A DNA stretch of 64,000 bases from Callorhinus ursinus (Eukaryota; Chordata; Mammalia; Carnivora; Otariidae): positions 33,815,820 to 33,879,819 of the forward strand of contig NW_020312817.1 in NCBI RefSeq assembly GCF_003265705.1, given 5' to 3'. The position numbers were made by a program, and so were the translations under genes. The notes under the pieces were generated by a model. That model was not told where the DNA came from, did no database searches, and saw only the letters and a list, made by a program, of their open reading frames with translations. This document shows positions 24,364 through 36,320 of this stretch, one piece after another (position 1 is the stretch's first letter; the number at the start of each line of letters is the position of its first letter).

Positions 24364-25341
24364 ATACTAACCCGATTTCTCTAAAAAAACTTCTTGCATT
24401 TTTCAGTGTATTATAAATTGTTGTTTATTGTAGGTTAGAGTCATGAAAAAATCAAGTATTAATTAAAGGATCTGTGCAGACCAAAGATAATCTGATATTT
24501 TAGGTTAGATGTGCTTCCAAGAGTGAAATTCTATAAAGGTCTAACTGTGCCACTGACCTATATAATTTACCACAGTGGGCGTTGGGGGAAAGTCAAAGTC
24601 AGTACAAGCCAGAAATGCTCTTCTCAATTAACTAAAGGAGAACAACTACTGTTTCTTTTGTTTGTTCAGAGAAAATAAAAGGTTCTATTCTGTAAACACA
24701 TGAGTCACAAAGGTAATAATACACTGAAGAGGCTTAAAAAAACACAATTTAGAAAAGATTCCTAAAAGTACTCTGAACTAAATGAATGCCAACTCATCCA
24801 TTTAGGAACTAAAACATCGGATTAAAAAGCAGCAAGCTCTTTTATCTTATTGGCAAATGAATCTCATTTCAGGGCTTTTTGTTTTCAATGTTGTTTGTTT
24901 TTAAAAAGTTGGTATGTATAGAAGCAATGACCAAGCAGCTTAGCGAGTTAATAAACTGGCAGCTCCAGGAATAAGAAAAAACGCCCCATAGAAGACAAAA
25001 TATTACTTGCACAAAAAGCAGAGCTATGTTGTTCCCTAGCTTTAGGTCTTTCTTTCTTTTTTTTTTTTCTTCTCCCTCAAATAGACATAATGAAAATTTC
25101 CACAATGCAACATCTATGTGATGACTATATATCCAATTACTTCTGAAAAGCCTCTTGTGCAAGGAGAAAACTAACCATGTCATGAGTTTGGAGATTCACT
25201 AAGCAAACGAAAATTCAGTCAAATCATGCTGTGTTAAAGAAAGGAAAGCCAAATTACCAAAATAAGGTAAAGGGGAAAGGGAGTGATGAGAAAAGGAAAA
25301 AGGAGTGAAGATCAAGTGGATGAAATGCTTCTACTTCATTT
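24364..25341. other. Nothing recognised
   Basis: AT-rich, with a T/CTT-rich run near 25047-25075. No gene or repeat family identified. Confidence 0.45.
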
Positions 25342-25357
25342 AAAAATCGTCCTTCAG

Positions 25358-25569
25358 GGCGCCTGGGTGGCTCAGTTGGTTAAGCGACTGCCTTCGGCTC
25401 AGGTCGTGATCCTGGAGCCCTGGGATCGAGTCCCGCATCGGGCTCCCTGCTCAGCAGGGAGTCTGCTTCTCCCTCGGACCCTCTTCCCTCTCGTGCTCTC
25501 TCTCTCTCATTCTCTCTCTCTCAAATAAACAAATAAAATCTTTAAAAATAAATAAATAAATAAATAAAT
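25358..25569 (+). mobile_element. Carnivore SINE, ctgaccctcttccctctc subtype, long (AAAT)n tail
   Basis: Head ggcgcctgggtggctcag and the accctcttccctctcgtg block. Tail includes at least six aaat units. Perfect 16-bp TSD aaaaatcgtccttcag at 25342-25357 and 25570-25585. Confidence 0.97.
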
Positions 25570-25585
25570 AAAAATCGTCCTTCAG

Positions 25586-27077
25586 AAGTACAAACGAGTC
25601 CTGTTGGAGAAAAAAAAGTCATAATGAAAACTCTCTGCAAGTATTTGAGTCATGTTACACGTTGGACTATGATTGAGAGAAGATTTATATGTATTTAAAT
25701 TTATATTATTCTCTTATCTGCTAAAGTGTTTTCATTAACACCCACTCTGTTCCCTCATGATACTGAGGTTACCCTATATATTATTGAAATTTAATAGAAG
25801 TATAACTTTATAAATTACCTTCTCTGCAATGGTTAAAATCAGTAAGAAAATATTCAATATGCATGTAAAGAAAGGCCATAGTCCTTGAAGGTTTAAGTAA
25901 CCAAAACAGTGGTATTGCCATTTACATAGCTTCAAGGCAATAAACAAATATGGACTGACTCCCCAAATGTAGGTCCATGATCTCAATGATTGAAGACAAA
26001 ATAATGGCACAGTTTCAAGTATCAGAAGACTGGTGCACAGCCCCCCCCCCCCGAGAGTAGAAAAGGAGGTCCAAGTGCGGCTTTCTCATCACTGAGCAGA
26101 AGATGCATGTTAGGAAGAGAAATGCCTATTTCAATAGCTGAGAAAACTGGCAATCCTTGGCATCTCCTGCCAAAGGAAATTGAGTATAGTGGATTCTGGC
26201 TGATTCATAAAATAAAGGAACTTCACATCTTGGAAATAATAGAACAATGATAATGCAATTTTTCTTTAATTTCTCCACTGCATCTAGCAGAGTTTTGCTT
26301 ACAGGAAATCAACAAATACGTATTGATGGAATGTTATGTGCCAGAGCTACTTCTGATCACTCAGCTTGAGTTATAACTGCCCATTTATTCACAGTTCATT
26401 TATGATTTCTGACTGACCTGCCATTTTTCTTTCACTGCTTCGGTTTGCATTTCCTCCTCCAACCTTCATTGCTCAGCTTCCCTTGCCTCCTTCTCACTTT
26501 TGATCCGTCAATGAATCATGTCAGTTAATCAGTCTGACCTAGAATCTGCTATCAGTAATTTATACTAGCTCAACACTTAACAGATTTTACTTTGTCAACG
26601 AGTCCCTGCATATTGAGAGACAGAATATACAAATGGGCAACGGACAGTCCTTATGGAAAGATAGAACTCTGACCCACAACCACTGCAGCAATCAGCCCAG
26701 AATCGTTAGGACTTGGTCGGTAAGTGCCACTTCCCTAAGTATTGCTCCTGTCCCTTCCTTACAACTTAGGGTCAGTCAACTAGAGAAAGCCAAATATACT
26801 TCCCAAACCAATCACAGAGGACACCTTGTTTCTTTTAGACTGACTCCAGTTTCCTCATGCCAGCAACCTCCACTCAGAGCATATTTGAAGCCTTTTCCAT
26901 TTTTTATTATAGAGCTTTTCCACTACCCTACCCACTTTTAAGTCTCTGCCAAGGCAGGTGATGGTGTCTGACTCCTTTGCTATAGCAAGTTCTAAATGAA
27001 TAGTTCGTTTGTTCTCATTTAGGTGGTCTTCATTTATTTTGACAATATTACTTGTACCAGTATTTATATTGTAAGTT
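25586..27077. other. No recognised gene; C12 run and a possible L2 scrap
   Basis: A C12 homopolymer lies at 26041-26052. The 26255-26335 stretch (ctccactgcatctagcagag, aaatcaacaaatacgtattg) resembles an L2 3' end but is weak. The rest shows no family or coding signal. Confidence 0.4.
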
Positions 27078-27655
27078 CCTTTTTTTCCCAAATTTTTATT
27101 TAAATTCTAGTTAGTTAACATATGGTGTAATATTGGCTTCAGGAGTAGAATTTAGTGATTCATCACTTACATGTAACACCCAGTGCTCATTGTAACAAGT
27201 GTCCTCCTTAATACCCATCACTCATTTAGCTCATCTCCCACCCACCTCCCTCCATCAACCCTCAGTTTGTTCTCTATCATTAAGAGTCTCTTGTGGCTTG
27301 TTTCCCCGCTTCTTCCCCCCTTCCCATATGTTCCACTGTTTTGTTTCTTAAATCCCACATATGAGTGAAATCATATAGTATTTGTCTCTGACTGACTTAT
27401 TTCACTTGGCATAATAAACTCTAGCTCCATCCACGTTGTTGCGAATGGCAAGATTTCATTCTTTTTGATGGCTGAGTAATATTCCATTGTGTATATATAC
27501 TACATCTTCTTTATCCATTCATCAGTCAATGGACATTTGGGCTCTTTCCATACTTTGGCTATTGTCGTAATGCTGTTGTAAACATCAGGGTGCATATACC
27601 CTTTGAATCTGTATTTTTGCCTAATTTTTAATTTACAAAAGAATATTATGCTCCT
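27078..27655 (-). mobile_element. L1 3' end, 5'-truncated
   Basis: Antisense 3'UTR and ORF2 C-terminus: taaattctagttagttaaca, acacccagtgctcattgtaa, ccctcagtttgttctctat, ggctgagtaatattccattg. T-rich start near 27078 marks the tail. Related to, but older than, the 4275 and 38500 copies. Confidence 0.9.
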
Positions 27656-27664
27656 GGGTTTTTT

Positions 27665-27854
27665 AAAAGGATTTTATTTATTTATGCTAGAGAGAGAGAG
27701 AGAGAAAGAGAGAGTGAGCAGGGGGAGGAGCAGAAGGGGAAGGAGAAGGAGAGAATCTCCAGCAGATGTGGGGCATGGTCTCACAACTCTGAGATCATGA
27801 CCTGAGCCGAAATTAGGAGTTGGACACTCAACTAAATGAGCCACCCAAGCGCCC
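27665..27854 (-). mobile_element. Older carnivore SINE with purine-rich body
   Basis: Left aggattttatttatttatgc, right gagccacccaagcgccc. The gag-rich middle is expanded, and the head has attaggagttggacactcaa in place of the usual gcagacgcttaac, an older SINEC form also seen at 52701. No clear TSD. Confidence 0.88.
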
Positions 27855-28188
27855 TTATTTTGCTTCTGTTTTAAGCATAAATCAAAAATAGCCAAGCAAT
27901 GGGGAGAAATTTGTTTGGATTCTTGAGAGATGCTTTAGCCTGATGATGGTCCAGCTCTAATTTCTATAGGAAGAAAGCCTGTGAATCTTTTCAAATTTAT
28001 GGTGGTATTTGGAAACTACCTAAGCTCTGGTTTACTGAAATGCCTCTTTGCTAAGTAGCTGCTCTTCATCTCTTGTCTGTTTATGAAAATGGAAGATGGT
28101 TCCTTTTCCTCCTTCGCTCTGAGACTTCAAAATGTGCAATCTAGGATTATATTATCTCATATTTAAGAGTATATTTGAAATTTTGTAA

Positions 28189-28192
<4 letters not shown>

Positions 28193-28234
<42 letters not shown>
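28193..28234. repeat. (AT)21 microsatellite
   Basis: Perfect 42-bp AT tract followed by gtgaca. Confidence 0.96.
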
Positions 28235-28237
<3 letters not shown>

Positions 28238-28249
28238 ACATTTTAGGAC

Positions 28250-28395
28250 GTAGCCATGGAAGAAGAAACTGAGGCTCAGGGGATGTAAAATGATTTATTC
28301 AAAAATCAGAGTTGGTAGGTACCTGATTCATGGTGTGAATCTATCTTACTTTGAATTGAAAGACCACCTGCTTTCCTCAATATTACACTGGCTCA
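28250..28395 (-). mobile_element. MIR fossil
   Basis: Antisense MIR block gaagaaactgaggctcaggg, then the atgatttattcaaaaatcag and agttggtaggtacctgattc positions of the consensus. Confidence 0.65.
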
Positions 28396-28699
28396 TATAA
28401 TCACTCTTTTTTGTGTGTCTCATATATGGATGATTATCACTTCTTTGTGAACACCATTTGAAGGATTCAGAATGAAGATGCTCAGTTAGGTTTAGTGGAT
28501 GACTAAACAAAATAGTTTTTGTTTTGTTTTATTATATTTTTAGATTTAAAAGTCTTCAAGAATAGGAACTGTCTCTCACTTTATAAGACCCTAGAATAAT
28601 TCAGTCTATGCCTCGTCTTTCTAATTTAATTACCATCTTCACATTTTAATCAAGATGGAATACTGCCATTTGTAACAATTGTCAAAAACTGTATATCCA

Positions 28700-28902
28700 G
28701 GGAAGCCTGGGTGGCTCATTTGTTTGGGCATCTGCCTTTAGTTCAGGTCATGATCCCAGGGTCCTGGGAATGAGTCCTGCATCAGGCTCCTTGCTCCGCG
28801 GGGAGACTGTTTCTCCCTCTACCTGCTGCTCCCCCTGCTTATACTCTCTCTCTGGCAAATAAATAAATAAATCTTAAACAAACAAACAAACAAACAAAAA
28901 AC
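28700..28902 (+). mobile_element. Carnivore SINE, ctggcaaataaat subtype
   Basis: Head gggaagcctgggtggctcat, body with gggaatgagtcctgcatcag, 3' part ctctctctggcaaataaata, tail with five caaa units. Perfect 14-bp TSD aaactgtatatcca at 28686-28699 and 28903-28916. Confidence 0.95.
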
Positions 28903-28916
28903 AAACTGTATATCCA

Positions 28917-29690
28917 AAGTGCATGTCTCAAAAAGACACTTTGGTGATTGTGACGTTATAGGATGATTGTTAACATGCATAGTCCATTCATCCTTATTTT
29001 AGAATGAATTAGAAGAATCTGGTCCATTGATTCTTGTCATGAATCTCTACTCAAAAGCCTGGGTAAAGCAGAATATCCTCAGCATAAGCTAGAAATATGA
29101 GAAAATAACCTTTCATAAGAAACTGAAAAAAGGAAAAAAAATGATTATAAAGTACAACACTTTATTCTACAATACTTAAAAATGAAGAAAGGGGACATGT
29201 ACAAAGAAAAATTGAAAGGTAAAACAAGTCATAGAAAAAATTATAGTGTTGTTTTTATTTCACTGAGAATATTAAAATAAAACTGAGGAGCCAGTTGCAT
29301 ATTAATACACACAGAAAAGCTTTACCTGTTTACTTGCTCAAAATATGTAATGGCCAGCCATGGCATTGTTAAATGTCATGTGCACTTGATCCTTAGATTG
29401 GCTTTAATATGAAAGCCTTAGGTGTAATTACATTTCCCTTCTACCATGAGGACACAGTTTGACTGACAGGCATTTTACAAATAAATAAATATGTATTTCA
29501 ATCTGTTCCAAAGCCAGGAAAAAATATATTTAATAATATCAGCAATGTTGGTGCCAGTTGTTCTATAATCTTTCTTAAGAAAAGAATATGCATAACATTA
29601 GAATGTCAGATATTTTAATAACTGAAAAGAAATTAGCAAACTTTAATTTTAATTAATTCATTACACCTTACCTAATCCTTGGAATGTTAG
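28917..29690. other. Nothing recognised
   Basis: AT-rich DNA without identifiable family or coding signal. Confidence 0.45.
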
Positions 29691-29734
29691 TGAGAGTATG
29701 TACTGATAACAACCTTGAATTTATATAAAGCTCT

Positions 29735-29950
29735 ATCCCATCACATACTTATCTCCACATGATATCATTTTATCTTTCAAAGATTCGGTAAAATATATAC
29801 AAAAGTATTACTATCTGATTTTTTATAGGTAAATGAAATGAGGCTAAGAGAAGAGCAGTGGCTGGTCCAAAGTTATAGTCAGTAAGGAACAGGGTCAGAT
29901 TAGGGCTTTTGGTTCTGTAAGACCCTGCTTCTACAGCCCACTGAGTTAGA
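29735..29950 (-). mobile_element. MIR fossil
   Basis: Antisense MIR-like order: gatatcattttatctttc, tgaaatgaggctaagagaag, tggtccaaagttatagtcag, gaacagggtcagattag. Confidence 0.6.
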
Positions 29951-30366
29951 CAGGAACCCTCTGAAATATTCAGTATAGCATTAATTTAAATTCCACATTT
30001 TTATATATAAAACCAGTGAATGAATTTAAGTTTTATGTAATTATCACTATTGATTATAATTAATATAATTGTATTTATAACAATATACCAATGTTTTCAA
30101 AACTTCTCTGAAGAAAAGAATCGACTGAATGCTTATTTCAAAAAGAAAAAAAAATGAGATTGCCAGACCCAATACTGAATAAATATATCCAACATTGAGG
30201 TTTAGTAGTCTATATATGAATAAATTCCTCCAAGTGATACTTAGTTCCAGGGACATTGGGAATCAGTCAATGATCCAAATCAATTACAAAATAATCTAGT
30301 AGCTCCAGTAAGTACATTTGTTAAGTGTGTAATTATCAAACATATTTTAAGATAATATTGTATTTG

Positions 30367-30562
30367 GGCACCTGGGTGGCTCAGTCATTAAGCGTCTGCC
30401 TTCGGCTCAGGTCGTGATCCCAGGATCCCGGGATGGAGTCCCACATGGGGCTCCCTGCTCGGCAGGAGGCCTGCTTCTCCCTCTCCTACTCCCCCCGCTT
30501 GTGTTCCTGCTCTCGCTCTCTCTCTCTCTGTCAAATAAATAATAAATAAAATCTTTAAAAAA
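30367..30562 (+). mobile_element. Carnivore SINE (SINEC), tcattaagcgtctgc subtype
   Basis: Head gggcacctgggtggctcag with a 3-bp shorter cagtcattaagc junction. 3' part cttgtgttcctgctctcgct. Imperfect TSD of about 15 bp around 30351-30366 and 30563-30578. Same-orientation neighbour of the next SINE, 90 bp away. Confidence 0.92.
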
Positions 30563-30651
30563 TAGTAATATTTTATTTATGTATTTATGTAACAAAAGCA
30601 AGGACTTTCTCCGATTGTAATCATGCCTTGTAAGAGATATAAAAATGTTCA

Positions 30652-30845
30652 GGTGCCTGGGTGGCTCAGATGGTTAAGCGTCTGCCTTTGGCTCAGGTCA
30701 TGATCTCAAGGTCCTGGGAATGAGTCCTGTATCGGGCTCCCTGCTTAGCAGGGAGCCTGCTTCTCCCTCTGCCTGCCACTCCCCCTGCTTGTACTCTCTC
30801 CCTCTCTCTCTGGCAAATAAATAAATAAATAAAATTAAAAAAAAG
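30652..30845 (+). mobile_element. Carnivore SINE, ctggcaaataaat subtype
   Basis: Head ggtgcctgggtggctcag, 3' part ctccctctctctctggcaaa. Perfect 19-bp TSD agagatataaaaatgttca at 30633-30651 and 30846-30864. Confidence 0.97.
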
Positions 30846-30864
30846 AGAGATATAAAAATGTTCA

Positions 30865-32469
30865 AAACAAAGAGATTAGGATGATAAAGAGACAGATAAC
30901 AAATGGTTAAATCAAACTGTGATGCTTAAGAGGGAAAGCAAGGATTTTGTAGCTGTCTTAAAGCATTTAAAGAACTGTCCTGAGGAAGACAGAGAATTAT
31001 GTTCTTTAACTCGTGGTGAGCACATATTAGATGCTCAATAGATACTACAGAAAGGAATGAAATGAGAGAATGAATGAGCGGTTGAATAAACAGAACCACT
31101 AGGTAGAAAGAAGAGCAGAGGATCGGAGGGACAGGGAAATAAGTATCACCTTTAACGTAAAGACTAACGCTCTCTTGGCAAGAGCTGCCCACAGAGGTTC
31201 AAATCAGCAAACTGTCTCAGCTGGACTGAAAAATCAGATGATAGTTAATATTTTTTTTTCAGTATCATTGAAAAGAGAGATGATGATTCTTACTAAAATT
31301 ATGCATTTTGCAAAAAGTTAGCCTTTTTTTTTTTTTGTAGCTACATCAAGCTCTAAAAGTTAACCTTCAAACTAGTGTTCTTTTTAATCCCCATAAAACG
31401 GTGAAACCAACTTTTAACACATGGAAACAATTTCAGGAAGGAAGTTGTTCTGGGAGAGAAAATGTCAAATATTTTTCAATTAAATATGCATTTCCAACTA
31501 TTTCTAGAACAAACCAATATTCACAATACTAGTAGTATGGCTTCTTGTCTTTCTCCTCTCATCTAGGAACTTGCTGGGAGTTTCACACATCTCCAACAAG
31601 GATACCAAACCAGGTCTAGGACAACAAAGGAATGCAGTGTAGTACATAAACTCCCTTGAGTCTAAGGAGGTTAGGTAGTTTTAGTTACTCAGTGAAGAAC
31701 TTGGATTTAAACATGTCTTATTTTTTTATTGTGTGTTTTTAATTTCTGTGGGCTTTATTTCTGCCTGCAGGAAGCCTTCTACAGTTGTTTTTCTGAATCG
31801 AATTAGTGTCATCACTCTGTATTGCCTAATCAACATCCTCCAGTAAGACACAATTTATAGCAGAAATAAATTTCAATAGTTTTATCTGAGTTAAATGATA
31901 TACGAAGATAAGTAAAAATTGAGCAAGACCTTTTCTTAGGAAAATGCTATACTAAAATACCATTGTCATTTATGGAAAATGCATACTGACAGGAAATTTT
32001 AAAATTCAATAGTAGACATTCTTTGAGGAGGGCTTTTTTTAGAATCAGAATATGAACTGGTAATGGAACACACCCAAGAAAAGTCAGTGAAGCACTGAGC
32101 TTTGTGTGATGGACCAAGAGATCTGTAGATAGTTAGCAAGCTTTGCCATCACTGCATTTCATCCAGTGGTTTTTAAAATTATTGAAATGGAAGAGTAGAA
32201 ATGATACCAGTTATAAAATACGGAAAATCCCACGGGAGACAGGAATCACTTAAGTATTTGCTTTTCTGATGGAGATAAGATTTATTCACATATAAGCATT
32301 CTAACCACCCCCCAGCTCCTACAACTAAAAGAGCGTTTTCTCTTTGCACAGTAAATTACTCTACCTTATCCTCTACTTTCTTTGAAAAAGTTCGAACCCC
32401 CTCTGGGTTCCTCTGAACTGCACTCTCTCCTTCCCAAATACATATATCCCAAATTTTGTTTATCATTTC
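30865..32469. other. No recognised gene or clear repeat
   Basis: The 31015-31095 stretch (cacatattagatgctcaata, gaatgaatgagcggttgaat) resembles an L2/MIR 3' end. Otherwise unassigned. Confidence 0.4.
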
Positions 32470-33090
32470 CTTGCTGGTCATTTTAGTTTTATCTCATATA
32501 AATGAATGTCCAATAATTTTTTCTTTGAAATTCAGATAAAATGCTTGAAATCTATATATTTCTTAATGACTTGCTTGCTTTCCTCAGCATAATATTTATG
32601 AGACCTGTCCTATTAATGTGTATGGCTAGATTTCATTCATTTTCATTGCTGTACAGTGACCAATTATATATATCACCAATTGATATCTAAAGTGACTTCA
32701 CCCATTAAAAAAACTCCCACCAAAAGCCTATGGGAGATTTTATTACCCAAAATCACTGAAGTCACACTTCTTCTATTCAATATTGTAGGTGTGAAATAGT
32801 ACCTCCCGGGCACCTGGGTGGCTCAGTTGGTTAAGCAACTGCCTTCGGCTCAGGTCATGATCCTGGAGTCCCTGGATCGAATCCTGCATCGGGTTCCCTG
32901 CTCAGTGGGGAGTCTGCTTCTCCCTCTCATGCTCTCTCTCTACCATTCTCTCTTTCTCTCTCAATAAATAAATAAAAATCTTAAAAAAAAAATAGTATCT
33001 CCCTATCTTTCCTATCATTGGCCAATTTTTTATTTTGTTATATGAGTTTTTCTTATGGGATTTTAGGCTTTCTTCATCCAAACTGTAAAC
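32470..33090 (-). mobile_element. Old L1 fragment interrupted by a SINE
   Basis: Antisense L1 blocks: cctcagcataatatttatgag, ttcattcattttcattgctg, and tattgtaggtgtgaaatagt, resuming after the SINE with ttggccaattttttattttg. Highly diverged; ends approximate. Confidence 0.6.
32808..32989 (+). mobile_element. Carnivore SINE (SINEC)
   Basis: Head gggcacctgggtggctcag followed by gcaactgccttcggctcag. The 3' CT region is shortened. TSD aaatagtacctccc at 32794-32807 and aaatagtatctccc at 32990-33003 (one mismatch). Confidence 0.95.
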
Positions 33091-33282
33091 AAAGCAATAA
33101 CTTTGTTGACAATATGTGTACCTATTCTCAATGGGTTGTGCCCTAATTTACCATATCTTTAATAAATGTAATTTTAACTGGTATCATCTACATTTCCCAC
33201 TTGATTTGGTCTCATGGCTTTTCCTCCAAAAGAGAGGAAAAAAACCTGATAGGGTTTTCCTGTCTCAAGAACTAAATTTATG

Positions 33283-33474
33283 GGGCGCCTGGGTGGCTCA
33301 GTCATTAAGCGTCTGCCTTCAGCTCGGGTCATGATCCTAGGGTCCTGGGGTCGAGTCCCACATCTGGCTCCCGCTCAGCAGGAGGCCTGCTTCTCCCTCT
33401 CCCACTCCCCCTGTTTGTGTTCCCTCTCTCGCTGTCTCTCTCTCTGTTGAAAAATAAATAAAATCTTTTAAAAA
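33283..33474 (+). mobile_element. Carnivore SINE (SINEC), tcattaagcgtctgc subtype
   Basis: Head ggcgcctgggtggctcag, tcattaagcgtctgccttc, 3' part tgtgttccctctctcgctg. Perfect 16-bp TSD aagaactaaatttatg at 33267-33282 and 33475-33490. Confidence 0.97.
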
Positions 33475-33566
33475 AAGAACTAAATTTATGATCTGATATT
33501 GCTATCAATTCACCTCAAACTGATAATAATTCTAAGATATGGCCACTAAATGAACATGCTTCAGTC

Positions 33567-33568
<2 letters not shown>

Positions 33569-33600
<32 letters not shown>
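33569..33600. repeat. (CA)16 microsatellite
   Basis: Perfect dinucleotide tract followed by aagg. Confidence 0.97.
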
Positions 33601-33602
<2 letters not shown>

Positions 33603-34084
33603 GGAAAGAAAGTCTTCCTACATTCTTGTTCCATGTTATCAGTAGGTCTGATAGTAGAAATCATACATGTTAGTGTTAGGCAGCTGCAGATCAGAAATAT
33701 ACACTATACACATTATTGCCCCTTGACTGACTTTTGACAAGTTATGCAACACTGTTCCCTTTTTCTAAGTATTTCTTACCGCTAAATGAATTATATAAAA
33801 TTTTGGCAGGAATCTTTATTTGCCATTTTCCTATTGAATACTCCTACTGAGTGAATCTGTGTTCCCTTCTTTTCTGAATGACAATCAAAATTCTCCCTGA
33901 TGCCCTGAATTTATTGTGTGTCAGTATATCCCTGTAGAGTCATAAATAAACCTCACCGTTACTCCTGTTTATATAGTATAACATGTTATATCAAGACCGA
34001 TGTTTCTCCATGGTAAATACATGGAGAAATGTTTCATGTGTTCTAATTACTTACTGGCCATGAGATTAGCTTTGCCTAAGAGGG
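33601..34084. other. Nothing recognised
   Basis: No gene or repeat family seen. A catggtaaatacatggagaaatg stretch near 34009 holds a short direct repeat. Confidence 0.45.
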
Positions 34085-34305
34085 CAGATTTGGAGTCACT
34101 CAGTTCTGAGTTTGAAAGCTCAGCTTTGTACATCAGGAGTGCGAACTTGACTGATATTTAATCTTTTTGTGTATATTGGTGGCTCATCTTCAAGAGGGAC
34201 AATCATAGGGAAAAATATCTATCTCAAAGATTATTACAAGCATAAAGAGTGATAAAGCAGGAAATTAGGCTTATAGTAATAGCTGAAAAATTATAGTTAT
34301 CTTCA
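34085..34305 (+). mobile_element. MIR fossil (sense)
   Basis: Sense MIR order: tttggagtcactcagttctg, gagtttgaaagctcagcttt, then a gggaaaaatatctatctcaa and attattacaagcataaagag block. Confidence 0.6.
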
Positions 34306-34547
34306 CCATCAGTAACACCCTTCTTGATAGTAGGTATTACATTTACTGGGTGAGATATAAATAACAATTAACAAATAAGATATTATCATGTCTAAGTTTG
34401 TGACATAGATGACCAAAGCATGGTATAAGGCTTCCATCCCCCCACCCTGTCTTTCTGTCAGACATCATTGATCAGTAACCTCTTCCTTTATTGAGCTGAC
34501 ATGTACCCTCAGGTTCCTTTTCTTTTTCTTTTCTTCATCATGGACTG

Positions 34548-34812
34548 TACATTTAATAATGTTTTACTGCAGTGTAATTGACATACAATATAAGTCTACA
34601 ACATAACTCAACATTTATATATATATATATATATATATTACAAAGAGATCATTATGATAAATCACCATTTGTCACCATATAGAGTAGTTTCAATATTATT
34701 AACTGTATTTCCTATGCTGTACATGATATCCTCATGACTTATTTATTTTACAACGAGTTTATACTACTTAATTCCTGTCCTGCTTTTTGCCCATCCCCCC
34801 CACTCCTCAGGT
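34548..34812 (-). mobile_element. L1 3'UTR fragment
   Basis: Antisense old L1M-type 3'UTR: ttttactgcagtgtaattga, catacaatataagtctacaa, atgataaatcaccatttgtc, catgacttatttattttaca. A short (AT)n at 34616-34638 lies inside. Confidence 0.75.
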
Positions 34813-35537
34813 TTTTTTCAAAACTGGACCTTAAGCCTTGTGGTTTGATTTGTCTGTGAATTTAGAATATGACTTGTGAAGTTTGCTGGGCAGAAGCAAG
34901 ACCTACACTGGAGAGCCTATTTGGGGTGCAGCAGAAGAGGAGGAAGGGGCAAACTGAAGTTTTGTAGGACAAACGCAGGTATTGGGTAAGCAACTTCTGA
35001 AAAGGAAGTAAGGATTCCTCTGAACACCTGATTGAATCACCCATGGCTCAGAACTGCTAAACCAGGTGCTATCTGAAGTGAACCTAGGTTGATAAGATTC
35101 TCCAGAGTTCTTAGCAACTTTTCAGCAAGTGCAAAACATGCAGCTCCTGTCCTTATATTTACACATATAATCTTTTCACAAGAAAAAGGACTGAGAAAGA
35201 CATGAAGGAAATTCTTTCTCTTCCTTTTGAGATCCCAGGGAGCATGTCCTAATTGACTTAAGTTGTTTCACATCGACTCCCATAAGGGATATTCTGTCTA
35301 CATTCTCATGGTGAGGTAATGCCACATCTTCAACGAAGGGACTTTTTTTTTTTTCCAAGAAAGGTGGGAACAATACCCTTCAGCTTTGCACCCATGGTTA
35401 TAAAGTTGAATTTGGAGGTTATTTCAGTTTCCCATTTCAGGGGTCCTACTTTGTTTTCTCACCATCTGATAAAGAAAATGACAAAGGGAAAAAAGAAGGT
35501 ATCAAGGAGTACTCCTTACATTGGAGCTTGACCCTCT
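34813..35537. other. Unassigned segment upstream of the LTR
   Basis: Moderate GC content, one T13 run at 35343-35355, no recognisable gene or family. Confidence 0.45.
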
Positions 35538-35717
35538 TGATGTGGAAAACAAAGGCAAAAGAAAAATTAAATTTCCTTACTGCCTCCAGCACACTGACAA
35601 GTCCTGGAAACAGGCAGAGTGACCTTCCTCTGGGAGCTCAGCTGCCTTGATGTTGACACTATGCTAAGGGCAAAAGGCCATCTTCGCCTGACCCCCAGGA
35701 TCCTGTGAGTCTGCTTT

Positions 35718-35924
35718 ATTTTATTTATTTATTTTTTAAAGATTTTATTTATTTATTTGAGAGAGAGAGAGAGAGAAAAAGCAGAAGCAGGAGGAGTGGC
35801 AGAGGGAGAGGAAGAAACAGGACCCCACTGAGTGGGGAGCCCGATGCGGGGCTCGATCCCAGGACCCTGAGATCAAGATCTGAGCCGAAGGCAGACGCTT
35901 AACTGACTGAGCCACCCAGGCGCT
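35718..35924 (-). mobile_element. Carnivore SINE nested in LTR copy 1
   Basis: attttatttatttatttttt and aaagattttatttatttatt tail at left, gagccacccaggcgc head at right. 17-bp TSD tcctgtgagtctgcttt at 35701-35717 and 35925-35941 (one mismatch). Confidence 0.95.
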
Positions 35925-36181
35925 TCCTGTGAGTCTACTTTCAACATATAGAAATTCCTCTGGGAACTTCCTTTATCTCTACCCCCCAGGATATATGTTG
36001 GCCATCATCCCCCAAGCATATGGCCCACTGATATACATCTGAAGGGTCTCATGACTGAGAGTTTACTAAACAGTGATAAATGACCTTTTCCCAACAATAG
36101 CTAGCCCCTCAGGATCCTGGAAACCTTGTTTCCAAAATACCTGGAGGCTTGTGCTATCTCTAACCCCCTCCCAACTTGGAA

Positions 36182-36191
36182 GTATATAATG
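36182..36191 (+). promoter_or_regulatory. TATA-like box of LTR copy 1
   Basis: gtatataatg lies 61 bp before the AATAAA signal, a spacing compatible with U3-R of a retroviral LTR. The corresponding site in copy 2 is lost. Confidence 0.5.
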
Positions 36192-36320
36192 GGCTACTAC
36201 TCATGACCCCAGTGCCGCTCTTTCTGCCCATGGGTTCTGTTCCTGTGCTTTAATAAAACCACCTTTTTGCACCGGAGATATCTCAAGAATTCTCTTGGCC
36301 GTCAGTCCTGAACCCCAACA

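Larger units (their letters stand above)
35538..36320 (+). mobile_element. Solo-type retroviral LTR, copy 1
   Basis: Begins tgatgtggaaaacaaagg and ends gaaccccaaca (TG...CA). It has a gtatataatg TATA-like box at 36182-36191 and AATAAA at 36252-36257, followed by a pyrimidine-rich ctcaagaattctcttgg U5-like end. About 560 bp without the SINE at 35718-35924 and its duplicated target. It shares its start, middle (ggatcctgt, ctttctgcccat) and end with 37584-38242. The form suggests a class I endogenous retrovirus; the family is not identified. No gag, pol or env sequence is present nearby. Confidence 0.75.
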